NCBI RefSeq assembly: GCF_032062135.1
Contig: NC_092859.1
Coordinates: forward strand, 27,860,161 to 27,924,160
DNA: 64,000 nt
Origin: Pyxicephalus adspersus
Lineage: Eukaryota; Chordata; Amphibia; Anura; Pyxicephalidae
Direction: 5' to 3'
A program made the translations under genes and the position numbers. The notes below the pieces were generated by a model. It was not told the DNA's origin and searched no databases. It saw nothing but the letters and a program-made list of their open reading frames with translations. Positions 35,130 to 46,970 of the stretch are shown one piece after another (position 1 is the stretch's first letter; each line of letters begins with the position of its first letter).

Positions 35130-35756
35130 TAATTATTATACTAAAAAGCTGTGTTATACTGTGTTATACTAACATTATGTGTTTGTATTGTTTGTACTTT
35201 TTGCAACCTGTTCTAGTTTTGATGTACATTGAAAGAGTAATTTTTTTTATAAACTTTGTATTATTATTTTTATTCAATTTATATTTGAAGTTTGTATGAC
35301 AATTTTATATTTTATGATCAGTACCTCTGAAACGTTCTGCTTTTTTCAACCCGAAGGTTTGGGTGTTTGAAGGGTTTTGTCTATTTGTTACTTGTGGGAG
35401 GTAGTATACCTAACTGGAGTTTTTGTATATGGAGATTTATGTTCATAATATAAGTGATAGTCTTTCTAATAATCACCAATTTACAGCGAAAGAAAGTCAG
35501 GGTAAATTCAAAATTTTGAGTTTTCACCAGAACGGGATTATTGGGCAAATTTTTCAATCATTTAAAAAGCTGAAAGGAAGTTCCCCTAATGGGACACATT
35601 ATAGTGGAATGTCTGACATCTACTATCCAATGCTAGCTGAAATCTCACTAATAATCAAGGCTTTTTGGAACTGCATTAGAACAGAAGGATGGCTGCACCT
35701 TGAAGCCATGGAGGTGGTCCATATTGAAAGCAAAACTGTCAGCTCTGTTTTATAGG
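35130..35756. other. Unassigned AT-rich DNA
   Basis: It contains a 110-codon plus-strand frame (35423-35755) with no recognisable domain. It could be part of the neighbouring transposon, but I have no motif to support that. Confidence 0.4.
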
Positions 35757-36232
35757 GGTGGCATCGGGTGGATTTGAAGCTTACAAGGTTCGACGGACAC
35801 CCTAAAATTAGTAAAATTTTTGGGAAAGCACTTTCAGCGCAAGCCTCAGTGTATATCTAATAAAAAGTAATATTAAAATTTATTACAAAAAAAATCACTT
35901 GCCAAGGATTTTTCAATACATTTAGTGTATTTCAGGTCTGCTGAATCCAGAAATGACATCAGTTTAATTGAATTGGCTCTAGTTCTTGTGATACATGAAT
36001 CGTAATAGACGATTTTACCAACAACAAATGTTAACACAGCATATTATTATCAATATTTTTTACACCAATGTTTTGAATTTTATATATTAAATGTATTATT
36101 TTCATGAAACTTTCGTTTGCCTTCTTTTTATTCATACATGTTGAGTTCTTCAAGAAGTTGTTTAAATGAACCTAATGTATTTTGCTACATTTGTTGTGAC
36201 TATTCCCAGCAAAAACAGAGAATGAAAAAAAA

Positions 36233-37089
36233 NNNNNNNNNNNNNNNNNNNNNNNNNNNNNNNNNNNNNNNNNNNNNNNNNNNNNNNNNNNNNNNNNNNN
36301 NNNNNNNNNNNNNNNNNNNNNNNNNNNNNNNNNNNNNNNNNNNNNNNNNNNNNNNNNNNNNNNNNNNNNNNNNNNNNNNNNNNNNNNNNNNNNNNNNNNN
36401 NNNNNNNNNNNNNNNNNNNNNNNNNNNNNNNNNNNNNNNNNNNNNNNNNNNNNNNNNNNNNNNNNNNNNNNNNNNNNNNNNNNNNNNNNNNNNNNNNNNN
36501 NNNNNNNNNNNNNNNNNNNNNNNNNNNNNNNNNNNNNNNNNNNNNNNNNNNNNNNNNNNNNNNNNNNNNNNNNNNNNNNNNNNNNNNNNNNNNNNNNNNN
36601 NNNNNNNNNNNNNNNNNNNNNNNNNNNNNNNNNNNNNNNNNNNNNNNNNNNNNNNNNNNNNNNNNNNNNNNNNNNNNNNNNNNNNNNNNNNNNNNNNNNN
36701 NNNNNNNNNNNNNNNNNNNNNNNNNNNNNNNNNNNNNNNNNNNNNNNNNNNNNNNNNNNNNNNNNNNNNNNNNNNNNNNNNNNNNNNNNNNNNNNNNNNN
36801 NNNNNNNNNNNNNNNNNNNNNNNNNNNNNNNNNNNNNNNNNNNNNNNNNNNNNNNNNNNNNNNNNNNNNNNNNNNNNNNNNNNNNNNNNNNNNNNNNNNN
36901 NNNNNNNNNNNNNNNNNNNNNNNNNNNNNNNNNNNNNNNNNNNNNNNNNNNNNNNNNNNNNNNNNNNNNNNNNNNNNNNNNNNNNNNNNNNNNNNNNNNN
37001 NNNNNNNNNNNNNNNNNNNNNNNNNNNNNNNNNNNNNNNNNNNNNNNNNNNNNNNNNNNNNNNNNNNNNNNNNNNNNNNNNNNNNNNNN
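36233..37089. other. Assembly gap (857 N)
   Basis: The run of N lies inside a probable transposon, just upstream of the visible coding remnant. The N-terminal part of the reading frame probably falls here. Confidence 0.99.
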
Positions 37090-37156
37090 TCATGAACACC
37101 AATGGTCCATATGTGTTGATTAAATAATGGTGAACTTCCTACTTAGACAGTAAAGT

Positions 37157-37821
37157 GGATACACAAAGTACCGACGTTTCATCTGCTTGTGGGATATTAG
37201 AACAAAGCAGGATGACTGGAAACAAGTGACATGGCCTCCAAGGGAAAACATGAAAAAAGGTGCAGCGAACATCATTAACGAGCCATTGTTTAACAAAGAA
37301 AAAATAATTCTCCCTCCACTACACATAAAGTTGGGATTAATGAAGCAATTTGTTAGAGCTCTGAACAAGGACGATGATTGCTTCAAATACATTTGTAGAT
37401 TCTTCCCTGGATTGAGTACTGAAAACATAAAAGCAGGAATCTTTGATTGACCCCAGATTCGGAAACTGATAAATGATTAAAATTTCACAAGTTACATGAC
37501 TGATACTGAAGCGTCTGCCTGGCACAGCTATGTCATGGTTGTCACTTCTTGGGTAACCATAAAGCACACAAATATGAAGAACTGGTACAAAACTTGCTCT
37601 TAAACCTGAAAAATTTGGGTGCTACTATGAGCATAAAGGTATACTATCTCCATAGCTATTTGCAAAAATTTACAAAAAAGCTTGGCCATTTCAGTGAGGA
37701 AGAAGGGGAGAGGTTCCATCAAGATATAAAGGTGATGGAGGAAAGGTATCAGGGCAGATGGGATGGACACATGATGGCAGACTACTGCTGGAGCCTTCAA
37801 CATGTCAACATATTGTCCTGA
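37157..37821 (+). pseudogene. Broken transposon-encoded protein, C-terminal part
   Basis: Three consecutive frames carry one protein. From 37157 the frame reads GYTKYRRFICLWD and later LPPLHIKLGLMKQFV, up to a stop at about 37448. A short second piece (about 37470-37545, in another frame) bears TEASAWHSY. The third frame carries FLGNHKAHKYEELVQ, then GERFHQDIKVMEERYQGRW and MMADYCWSL, to a stop after 37821. I recognise these motifs from a large family of uncharacterised transposon proteins of arthropods, Hydra and vertebrates; I cannot name its superfamily with certainty. An in-frame stop also precedes 37154. The stops and at least two frameshifts show it is dead. Confidence 0.78.
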
Positions 37822-38110
37822 TCATCAGCATAAAAGGAAATCATACAAACTTTTCAATGTTTTTCAATGACTTCTTTGTGATTAGTTCTGTAAATATACT
37901 GAATTTAGAATATGTTGACATTAATTTTAAGACAGTTTAATTTTGCTTAATTTGTTTCATTATTTTTCTATGAGGTTAATAATGAGGTCATTATTTCAAA
38001 AACTACAGCTAAATCTAGCAGAACCAATACCGTATTTGGAATCTGTGCATCAAACATAACATAAAATGACTTTAATTTGTTTGGCAGGAAATTGTTTGTT
38101 GACCAGTGTT

Positions 38111-39618
38111 ATACATTGAAGATTACAGATTAGCTTTCATTTTTCAGAATAAGTACTTTTTGTGCCAGCATGGATAATACCTATAATTCTTGACAAAAAT
38201 CTGAAATCTCTAGCAATATTATCAGCTTTCCTATCTATCTTCTGTAAACTATAGAACATCTCCTTTGGTTGGTCAACACTGAAATCCCCTAGACGTGTAG
38301 GTGGCCATAATGATAACAGCCCATCCAACTTGGCAGTCATAGAAATCCTTGCCATGTATATAGGTGAATCTGAAGGGATTGCTTTGTTTTTGTTTTTGTC
38401 TCAGCAAAGTTAAAGGTTCATTTTTATGATTTCTTCAGTATTGTTCAAGTACAAAACCACTCTCTTTTGAATCATTTAACTGGAGAAAGCAGTAACTGTC
38501 CACGTCTATTGGTTTAAGTTCACCCTTTCGATAGCTCCTCTGTCTTGATTTAGGGAAATACTGCTGCTCCAAAGTATGTGGCTAAAGTTTTCCACAAAAT
38601 AGACTGTGTGCAAAAAGATAAGGAATTCCATCTGCTGTATACAATTTAAGCAAAGCTGTTTTTTAATGCTTGCATTTAATATGCATAATTATAGCTTGCC
38701 ATGCAAATACCAGCAAAAATAAACATTAAGTCTGACCTTTACTTTGATTTTTAAAAGCATTACTACTGAGCACTGGAAACAGTAGCTTCAAAGAAAAAAA
38801 AGGAACTGATAAACCGGTTACATATTTAACTCACAAAAGCCCAGCAGTTCATTGCAGCAATATTTACTATGGCAGTTTTTAGGCAGTGACACATTTTGAG
38901 GTTTTTCATGCCAGTATGAAACAGCCTGACGCACTTTGAGTTAATAAATGTAACTATGGAGCTCGGAGAATCTGTAATGACTTTACCCTTACTATACAGC
39001 ACACTTTAAGGGTATCTTCATTACTGACGTAAATCCATATAAACTGAGAGAAAGTCTATTTCTAGCAAGCGTTCATTGGATGCACATTGTTTTTCTGCAA
39101 GAGCTTCTACTGCTTTTTATTTCTTCATTCTTGCTCTTTAGTGAAACCTCTGCAAAATTCTTCTTTGGAGGTAAAATATATTAAAACAAAACACAGGTAT
39201 TTGTTTCCTATCACTGTGCATGCAGTACCCTACGTTAGGTTGGTTTCACTACCCATTCAAAATAATCCAGCATACGAGTGCAGGTCTGTCTTAGAAAATG
39301 AGACTGTATAAAGATAGACTCCAGAAAAACAACTAAATACACAGATAAAGAATTTCTGTATCTATCCAGTTTTAAAATCTACACAGGACGGTCACAGCCT
39401 TGTCAACTCAGAGACTTGATTTTTACATTAAACTAACACTTCTTGTCCCTGGGCAGTTAAAGAGGAGAAGCACAATACTGAGATAATTCCTGTTTTTCCC
39501 TGATTAGAAGACACCTTGTTAGAATAACTGATTGGCTCCTTGTGCTGCATCTCCTGTCTGAGATCCACTGTACATGTGCTGTAATAGGCTGATACCGAGA
39601 CTGATTAAGGTCTTTACA
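38111..39618. other. Unique non-coding DNA
   Basis: No gene or repeat family is recognised. The phrase CTGATTGGCTCCTTGTGCTGC near 39528 recurs in similar form near 59158, hinting at an unclassified dispersed repeat at both places. Confidence 0.45.
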
Positions 39619-39775
39619 TTGCATATCTCCCCTCCTATAGATTGTAAGCTCTTCGGGGCAGGGACCTCTCCTCCAGTGTCACTGTCTGTATTAGTCTGTC
39701 ATTTGCAACCCCTATTTAATATGTTGGGGCTATATAAATCCTGTTAACTAATAACAATAATAATAATTGCATGCA
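39619..39775 (+). mobile_element. LINE 3' end, copy 2
   Basis: It contains TAGATTGTAAGCTCTTCGGG, then GTCACTGTCTGTATTAGTCT, GCAACCCCTATTTAATATGT, TGGGGCTATATAAATCCTG and an AATAATAATAATT tail. It is colinear with the 3' UTR of the copy at 15771-16290 but lacks the ORF, so it is heavily 5'-truncated. Confidence 0.85.
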
Positions 39776-40220
39776 TTAAAAAAATGCACACACAAGTTAA
39801 TGCTGTCCTGTATTCATTAATACGTCAGTACTGATAAATACTAGGCTGCAATAAATGGTGTCTTCTATATGTGTCTGGAGTTTGGCTTCAACAGGCATCG
39901 CTATGCCTCTCCCAACTTATACAGACCTAAGAAATAAAAAAGGGGAAGCTTGCTTACAAAACATACAGAGCCAATGAGCCTTTGTATATAGTAAATATTT
40001 TTATTTAAACTATACATAGCATATATAAATTACCAAGGAATAAAATAATGTCATCCATTTTTAATACAAACTTGGGGTGAAAATATGAGTATTTCTCTTG
40101 CCTTCTTGTTTTTTGCAGTATCCAGATCTGTTGTCCCTATCACTGCAAGACTACCTATTTCATCAATAACCAAAACACAAGCATGCAGCTAGTGAACTGT
40201 CAAGACATTTAAAGTGAATA

Positions 40221-40588
40221 CAAGTAGTCCCCGAGTTAAGGACATCCGACATATGAACGCCTCCTAGATACGAATGGGCTTCCCTGCTTGCTTGTGTGCA
40301 GGATGGAGGCTTGATGGAGGGAGGGGGCAGTTCGCATGACTTGCAGAAGTCTTTTGGTAAACACAGCTGAGTGACCTTAAGGGCTCAACTGTTCTGCAGT
40401 GAGGAATTTATACAGTAACTGACACCACACTGCGCATGCACAGAAGGGTAAAAATAAATAATATGTTAAGACAAACATCTGTCCTAATTGCATTTATCAA
40501 AATAATGTACCTGTTCCGACTTACATATAAATTCAACGTAAGAACAAACTTACAGTGCCTATCCCGTATTTAACCCGGGGACTACCTG
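40221..40588 (-). mobile_element. TA-flanked MITE (CAGGTAGTCCC family), copy 2
   Basis: It starts CAAGTAGTCCCCGAGTTAAG and ends TTAACCCGGGGACTACCTG, with TA at 40219-40220 and 40589-40590. Interior blocks match 31912-32289 in reverse orientation: CTGTTCCGACTTACATATAA here against TTGTATGTAAGTCGGAACAG there. The long terminal match and TA flanks support a Tc1/mariner-type non-autonomous element. Confidence 0.87.
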
Positions 40589-40589
40589 T

Positions 40590-43190
40590 ATAATTGTTCT
40601 GAGACTAAGCCATTGACTCTCGGGAAATAAAAAAATATTCCTGGAACCTGTGTTTTAAAAAATCAGCAATGGAAACTTACATATTTCAATCAGTACAGAA
40701 ATCTTTTAGGGGGCTAAATATGTTTCCATTGGCACAAAAAATAAAAGGTTTCTATTTTAGGTTCCTTGACCAAATGGCTAATAGATTGGTGAGTTGTAGG
40801 GTTGGACAAGTTGTAGGGTGTCCAAAGACTACACACGCACACCCTTATATATGTAAGATCAGCACTGGATGAGTCCAAGGAAGGTAGCCAATGCAACTAC
40901 ATATATACTGGAGCTTTATCATTATTCTGTGGAAACAACTATTTAAAAATTGTAAATTACTTCATGTAAATACAACAAATAATTTATTAATATGTAAAAT
41001 TCCCCCCATCACCCCCATGCAGAATATATGGTCAGTTTAAATTGAAGCCAACCAAGAAGAAAACCCAAAGAAACATACACAAGAAATGCAGTTGGTGTTC
41101 CTGGTGTTGGTCAAATCCAGAACCATAACACTACAAGTTAGAGTTCTAACCCTGCAGCAGATTTGGTCCAGTTGGGGAGCCAATGGGCACTTTTTGAAGC
41201 CAAAACACGTTGACTTCCACGGACAGAAACAGGACATGACTTCTGCAATCTAAAACAAGCAGCCTGACTATTAATATCTTGGAGTTATAATTATCATATA
41301 ATCCAAACTCCAAATGCCTGGAAGACGCCAAGACCTCTGCCGATGTGATAAATCTGACTGTAGCTCAAACTTAGCAACAGCTGCTGAAGTGTTGATACAG
41401 AGTCATCATGAGGGGTATTAAATGGACACTATTGCTAATAAACCAAAATTAGATAAATATCTGTACACCTGTGCCCATGCACACTAAAGTGACTGATGCC
41501 ATCAATATCAAAGCACCTGGGAGTACAATGACCAAACCATATGATACAGCAACAGTCACTCCACAGACCAAATATATCGGATATATTATTGCCTTAGGGA
41601 AAGTAATCACATATAAGGCATAATGTTATTACAAAACTGACATTGACCTTCGCTAGCAGATGAACCACAGAAGGAGGGTGCAACCTGCTAAATATAACGC
41701 AAAAGCTCTGTAAAGAGGAAGGAATCAGTTTTACATGTTTGAAATCTAAAGTGATGTCAGGTATAATGTAAAACACAATAAATATCTACGTTTCCAAAGT
41801 CTAAAGAAAATATAAATAAAATACTGCTCATCCAGTTCATTTAATTCTGAGGGCATGGGATGACCGGACAATGACTTTAAGATACTTGGCATTATGTTTT
41901 AAAAGGGATTGCACTTGCCCAAAAAGGCTTCTGCAGGTCAAACTGAAGATACCTACATACAAAACTACGTTTTGGCAATCCATGATCTGGGTAAACACAA
42001 AGCAGCCATGCCGATATCTGATCAGCGCATATTCTGCAAAATAGAATGTGCAAATGTTTTACATTCCGGAGACAGATGGCAATGGGGGATATCCAAGTAG
42101 CTAATATTCTGAGCCAGACTGAAGCAACCTGTAGTTATTATTAGGAGCCTACATGTTCCAAACTGCTGAAGCTTGTTGTTCTACAAGAGCATTGTTCCCA
42201 TGCATGCCCCAAGAGAAGGCTTTATCTTACCTTGTTTTATTCTGCTGGGAGAAGATCCTCTTGGTGACTTTATGATGTCCGGGTGCTAGGTGCCTGTATC
42301 TACAGCCACGGACATTGCCACGTTGATGGATCTCAAGGGGTTTGGCTAAACGTTGCACTTGTCCTTGGAGAAAGTTCTTTAGGATCCAGATGGGAGATGC
42401 AGAAAGAATATCTCTGGTCCTGATGCAAGAGATAGGTAATTGGATGACCACTTTCCAGGATGGAAAATGTCTCTACATGTAAAGAAAAGCTGGATGGGTT
42501 AGCGAAATATGAAGCTCATGGGTGCATGCTAAATTATCTTCATACAACAAGAACATATAGAAGTTCTCCTAGATCGTATATGTTTCAAGTTGGATGTACA
42601 AGATCTGAGTTACCTGTGCAGCCGGTGGATTTATTTCCCTTCTAGTTGTGGCTTTGAAGGAGCAAAGCCAAAGTCACCAATGGGGCAATTTTTTGGCTTT
42701 AAGAAGCAATGTCCTTACATCTCCTGGCATCGGACCAACAGTTCTTTTCCTAAAAGGCAGACATAGAAGAGTCTCTGGCCAGGATGAACCTTCTCCACCA
42801 GCATAGAATGATGTGAAAGTATGAGCAGATCTTATATTCTTTTTACCCAGCACTTTCACAAAGACAATGCAATTCTTTGGAGGTCTTTCTCCAGCCAAGG
42901 GGGTCACCCGAGTATTCCTAATGGAGGGCTCTGATGGTTTGGACAATACCCAAGTCTTGGCTGTGATGAGAGGAACGCCCCTGCGGCCCTGAGAGTCACA
43001 AAGAGAGTTCAGGAGGTAATCAGAGGTTCTCTGGGGGATAGAAGCCTTGTTTTGGGGGGTCTCACCAATGCCATATTTTACTAAAGTTTGAGAGGCTCTG
43101 GAAAGTCGGGGTCACACAAATTTGGGCATCTCTCACAAAGCCATAGAGTTATAATCAGATCTGTGTGCTTGTAACAAAGACAGAGTCATC
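40590..43190. other. Mostly unique DNA upstream of the CpG island
   Basis: No recognised repeat family. The minus strand holds several frames of 60-90 codons, of which only one has a plausible splice context (42231-42419). If the CpG island at 43.2-43.8 kb is a promoter firing on the minus strand, this stretch would be its first intron and early exons. Confidence 0.4.
42231..42419 (-). other. Candidate exon (unconfirmed)
   Basis: On the minus strand a 189-nt segment (63 codons long) is bounded by an acceptor-like CCTATCTCTTGCATCAG and a strong donor-like ACAAG followed by GTAAGAT. One frame is open throughout and encodes a basic segment including KNFLQGQVQRLAKPLEIH and HHKVTKRIFSQQNK. I do not recognise the protein. 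It lies about 0.8 kb from the CpG island, on the side expected for a minus-strand transcript. It may equally be chance, or untranslated sequence. Confidence 0.22.
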
Positions 43191-43199
43191 TATGGAGCA

Positions 43200-43830
43200 G
43201 AATCCTCCCTGAGCTCCAGGGGGTGCGGGGTGCTCTCACCAGCCAGGGGGGCTCCAAACTTTCATGAGGTCTCTGAGGAGAAATGGCCCTGGCAGCACTG
43301 GTGCCAATCCTGGGGGGTCAGTGTGTCCAGTCAGGGGGTGCAGATGGCTGTGCTGCCTCTGTCAGGTGCTGCCAGGCATGCCAGCTGTGCCAGGGTGAGC
43401 AATAATACAGCACCGGGCTCTGCGGTACAGATACCAGGATCTCCGGCTCCTTCACACGGTTACCGAGCAGGCCTGCTCCGCTCACACAGCCTGACACTCA
43501 CACCCGGCTTGTCACAGGGCCCGCCCGGGGAACGGCCCACAATTCAGCACCACGGAGAGCCGGCGGGAGAAGGGGACAGACGCCGGGCTGAGGGGGGGAG
43601 ACGTCGGGCTGAGGAGGAGAGAGAGTCCGGGCTGAGGAGAAGAGAGAGTCCGGGCTGAGGGGAGAGAAACGCCGGGCTGAGGAGGAGGCTTCCCCGAGCA
43701 GAGCTCACACTGCTCTGCCTGCTTCTCTCACTGCAACCCCCGGACTTCTATCAGCAGCAGCCGCTTCTCCCCCTCCCTGCCCGAACCTTCTCCCTCCCAC
43801 CGCCGGGACCGCCTCCATCTCCATCCCTCC
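43200..43830. promoter_or_regulatory. CpG island, candidate promoter
   Basis: The only sizeable CpG-rich segment in the window: CGG, CCG and CGCC words are dense from about 43400 to 43800 (for example GGGCCCGCCCGGGGAACGGC and CACCGCCGGGACCGCC), while flanking DNA is CpG-poor. Vertebrate CpG islands usually mark promoters. No TATA box is obvious, and the transcription direction cannot be decided. It includes a short G-rich tandem repeat (43580-43690). A 142-codon plus-strand frame overlaps the island but has no recognised domain. Confidence 0.55.
43580..43690. repeat. G-rich tandem repeat in the CpG island
   Basis: Five units of about 20-25 bp share the core CGGGCTGAGG followed by purine-only spacers (for example GGGGGGAGACGT and AGGAGAGAGAGTC). 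The plus strand is G-rich here. Just to the right, beyond 43790, the plus strand becomes almost purely pyrimidine. Confidence 0.85.
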
Positions 43831-46800
43831 CTCCATCCTTCCATTCCTCCCTCCATCCTTCCATTCCTGTACACAGCCCCATCCTTCCATCCCTCCCTCC
43901 ATCTCCATCCTTCCATCCCTCCATCTCCATCCTTCCATCCCTCCCTCCATCCTTCCATTCCTGTACACAGCTCCATCCCTCCCTCCATCTTCATCCTTCC
44001 AACCCTCCTTCCATCCTTCCAACTCTCCATCCTTCCATCCCTCCCTTCCATCTCCATCCTTCCATACCTCCCTCCATCCTTCCATTCCTGTACACAGCTC
44101 CATCCTTCTATCCCTCCCTCCATCCTTCCATCCCTCCCTCCATCTCCATCCTTCCATCCCTCCATCTCCATCCTTCCATCCCTCCCTCCATCCTTCCATT
44201 TCTGTACACAGCTCCATCCTTCCATCTCCACTCCTCCATCCATTCTTCCATCTCCATCCCTCCCTCAATCATCCAATCTCTTTTCCTCCTTCCATCCTTA
44301 CATTCCTGTCTAGCACTCCATACTTCCATCCCTCCCTCCCTCCATCCTTCCATCCCTCCCTCCCTCCATCCTTCCAACTCTCCCTCCATCTCCATCCTTC
44401 CATCCCTCCCTTCCATCTCCATCCTTCCATACCTCCCTCCATCCTTCCATTCCTGTACACAGCTCCATCCTTCTATCCCTCCCTCCATCCTTCCATCCCT
44501 CCCTCCATCTCCATCCTTCCATCCCTCCATCTCCATCCTTCCATCCCTCCCTCCATCCTTCCATTCCTGTACACAGCTCCATCCTTCCATCTCCACTCCT
44601 CCATCCATCCTTCCATCTCCATCCCTCCCTCAGTCATCCAATCTCTTTTCCTCCTTCCATCCTTCCATTCCTGTCTAGCGCTCCATCCTTCCATGTCCAT
44701 TCTCCGCTCTACATGGACACATTGCTGTAGAGTTCTATTATTCCATTTTCATCCATCCCTCAATCATCCAATCTCTTTTTCTTCTTCTATCTTTCATTCC
44801 TATACAGAGATCCGTCCTTCCATCTCCATCCTTCCGTTCCTTCTTCCATCCTTGGAAGAAGCTCCATCTTTCCATCTCCATCCAACCACCCTCCATGGAT
44901 GCAGTTCTGTACAGAGCTCCATCCTTCCATCTCCATACATCGCTTCCTTTTATCTATCCTATCTACATCCCTCCTTTCTTCCATCCCCATCCCTCAATCA
45001 TCCAATTTCTTTTCCTTCCTCCATCCTTCCATTCCTATACAGAGCTCCATACTTCCATCTATTCACCCTCCATGGATTCATCCTTCTACAGAGCTCCATC
45101 CTTCCATCTCCATATGACCCTTCCTTCTACATCCATGGAAGGAGCTGCTTCCTTCTATCCCCATAATACTTCCCTCCATGGATCAATTGCTGTATAGAGC
45201 ACTATGAATTTTATCTGTACAGTGCTCTATTCTTCTTGCTTCATCCTTGGCTCCTTCCATTTCCATCCTTCCTTTCATGGATTCATAGAGCTAGAGTTGA
45301 CACTATTCCATTTCCATCCATCCCTAATTCTATATTTGTACATAGCGCTATTCTATAGCCATCCCTCCCTCATTCTATCATTCTACAGATCTCCATACTT
45401 ATTTCTCAGTCCATCCTTCTATTTCTGTACAGTGCTCCATTCTTCTCTCTTCACCCCCCCCCCCCCTTTATAGATATTTCCTTCAGTCTGTTTCCATTTT
45501 TCCTTTTTTTCTATCTCCTTCCCTGGATCCAGTAGTGAATAGAGTTTTATCCTTCCATTCCCATCTCCATTCTACTCTCATTCTATACCTACAGAGCATC
45601 ATTCTTCCATCACCACCCCTTGCTAATTTCATTAGACTTCTGAACTCCATCCTTTCATCTCCATCCCTCCTCCATCTTTGAAAGAAGCTGCATCCCTCCA
45701 TATCTCCATGGATCCATTGCTGTATAGAGCTCTTTCAACACATTTCCATTTATACCTCCATTTATCATACATTGCTTCATTCTTCTATCTTCATCCCTCC
45801 CTCCTTCCTTCATCATTGTACAGAGCTCCATCCTTCTATCTCCATCTCTCCTTTCTTCTATCTCCATCTCTACTTCCATGGATTCATTAGTGCATAGGGA
45901 CTCTATCCAACCATTTCCATCTCTCCCTCAATTCTTTCATATCTTTCCCTCCCTCTGTCCTTCCTTTCCTGCACAGAAGGCTGTACTTTTATCTCCATTC
46001 CTTCCTCGTTCTAAAATTGTACCAAGCTTCATTCTTCCATCTCTATCCTTCCCTCATTCTTTAATTGTACAGAGCTTCTTTCTTTCATCCCCATTCCTCA
46101 CTCATTCTATTATTCTACAGAACTCCATCCTTACGTCTCCATCCCTCCATTCATTCTTCCATCCCTGTACAGAGCTCCATCATTCAATCTCCATCTCTCT
46201 CCAGCCTTCTATAATTCATCCATTTTATCTCTATTGCTCCCTTCTTTCATCTCCACTTCCATCTTTGAGCATAGCTCATTTCTTCCATCTCTATCTTTTT
46301 TTATTTCCAGCTTGCTCTCCATTCTTCCATCTCTTTAGTGTATATCATAGTCCCATCTCTAGCCTTCCCTTCCTCTTCCATCTCTATATAGCTCAGTGCT
46401 TCAGTCTCCTTTCCCTTTTCCCATCTTTATTTCAGTTCCACCCTCGCATCTTTAGACCTAATTTCTTCTACACCTCCATATAGATTCTTATGTTTTTTCT
46501 TTTCTTCTTACAACTCCACTATTCTGCTTCTATTCTTGCATCTACTTCCAATCCTCCATCTACATCTCTTTCTTCTTCATTCTTTTTCTCCACCAATTTG
46601 CTTCATTATCCTCATCACCCACTTCCTCATCTCAGTCCATCATTTATTTCTGTATCCCTTCTGTATCCATTGCTTCTTCATCATTCTGTTTCCATCTTCA
46701 TCTTTTTTCTTCTTTCTTAATTCTATCTCTGTTCCCCATTTATTTATCTTCTTCTTTTTATCTACAAATGTTTCTTCCCTATCCATCAATCGTTATTTCC

Positions 46801-46970
46801 TAATACTGTATCCTTCTTTCTCGTTTTCTATTTGTGTCTTTCTGTCCCTTTCTAGCTTTATCTTTGTTAGTATGCTGTTCATGCAGTCAGTGGTGCAACA
46901 ACTTTTCAAATTATATTACACTGTGAGTAGTACTTCTACCTCTGGGTATTTAATGCTTGTATAATGCAGT
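43790..46970. repeat. Large polypyrimidine minisatellite array
   Basis: The plus strand is dominated by CCATCCTTCCATCCCTCCCT-type units interspersed with TTCCTGTACACAGCTCCATC. Between about 43930 and 44660 there is a higher-order unit of about 365 bp present twice in near-identical form; the same complex segments recur at that offset, for example CATTCCTGTCTAGCRCTCCA near 44300 and 44670. Rightward the array decays progressively to loosely related TTCTTCCATCTC-rich sequence, with spaced TACAGAGCTCCATCCTTC units up to about 46200. Long minus-strand frames of 166-187 codons rich in Met, Glu, Gly and Trp are artefacts of the purine repeat. A long C run lies near 45455. Confidence 0.93.

Larger units (their letters stand above)
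35757..38110 (+). mobile_element. Decayed transposable element spanning an assembly gap
   Basis: A broken reading frame of a widespread transposon-encoded protein family lies at 37157-37821. The flanking DNA on both sides (about 35757-36200 and 37830-38110) resembles non-coding ends that I associate with the same family. Examples are GGATTTGAAGCTTACAAGGT and GTCTGCTGAATCCAGAAATG at the left, and AATACCGTATTTGGAATCTG followed by TTGTTGACCAGTGTTAT at the right. About 860 bp in the middle is N. No terminal inverted repeats were identified, so the boundaries are estimates. Confidence 0.45.

Noticed and set aside
36117..37127. Open frames of 300-336 codons across the second gap
   Set aside because: Nearly all residues are unknown; the genuine coding remnant downstream is in separate broken frames.
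43705..44700. Minus-strand open frames of 166-187 codons with repeated Met-Glu-Gly-Trp-Lys-Asp-Gly motifs
   Set aside because: They are translations of a homopurine tandem repeat; several overlapping frames are open at once, no start context or domain is present, and unit-length changes track the DNA repeat.
45878..46483. 201-codon plus-strand frame rich in Ser, Phe, Leu and Pro
   Set aside because: Purely compositional; it runs through decayed CTTCCATCTC repeats.
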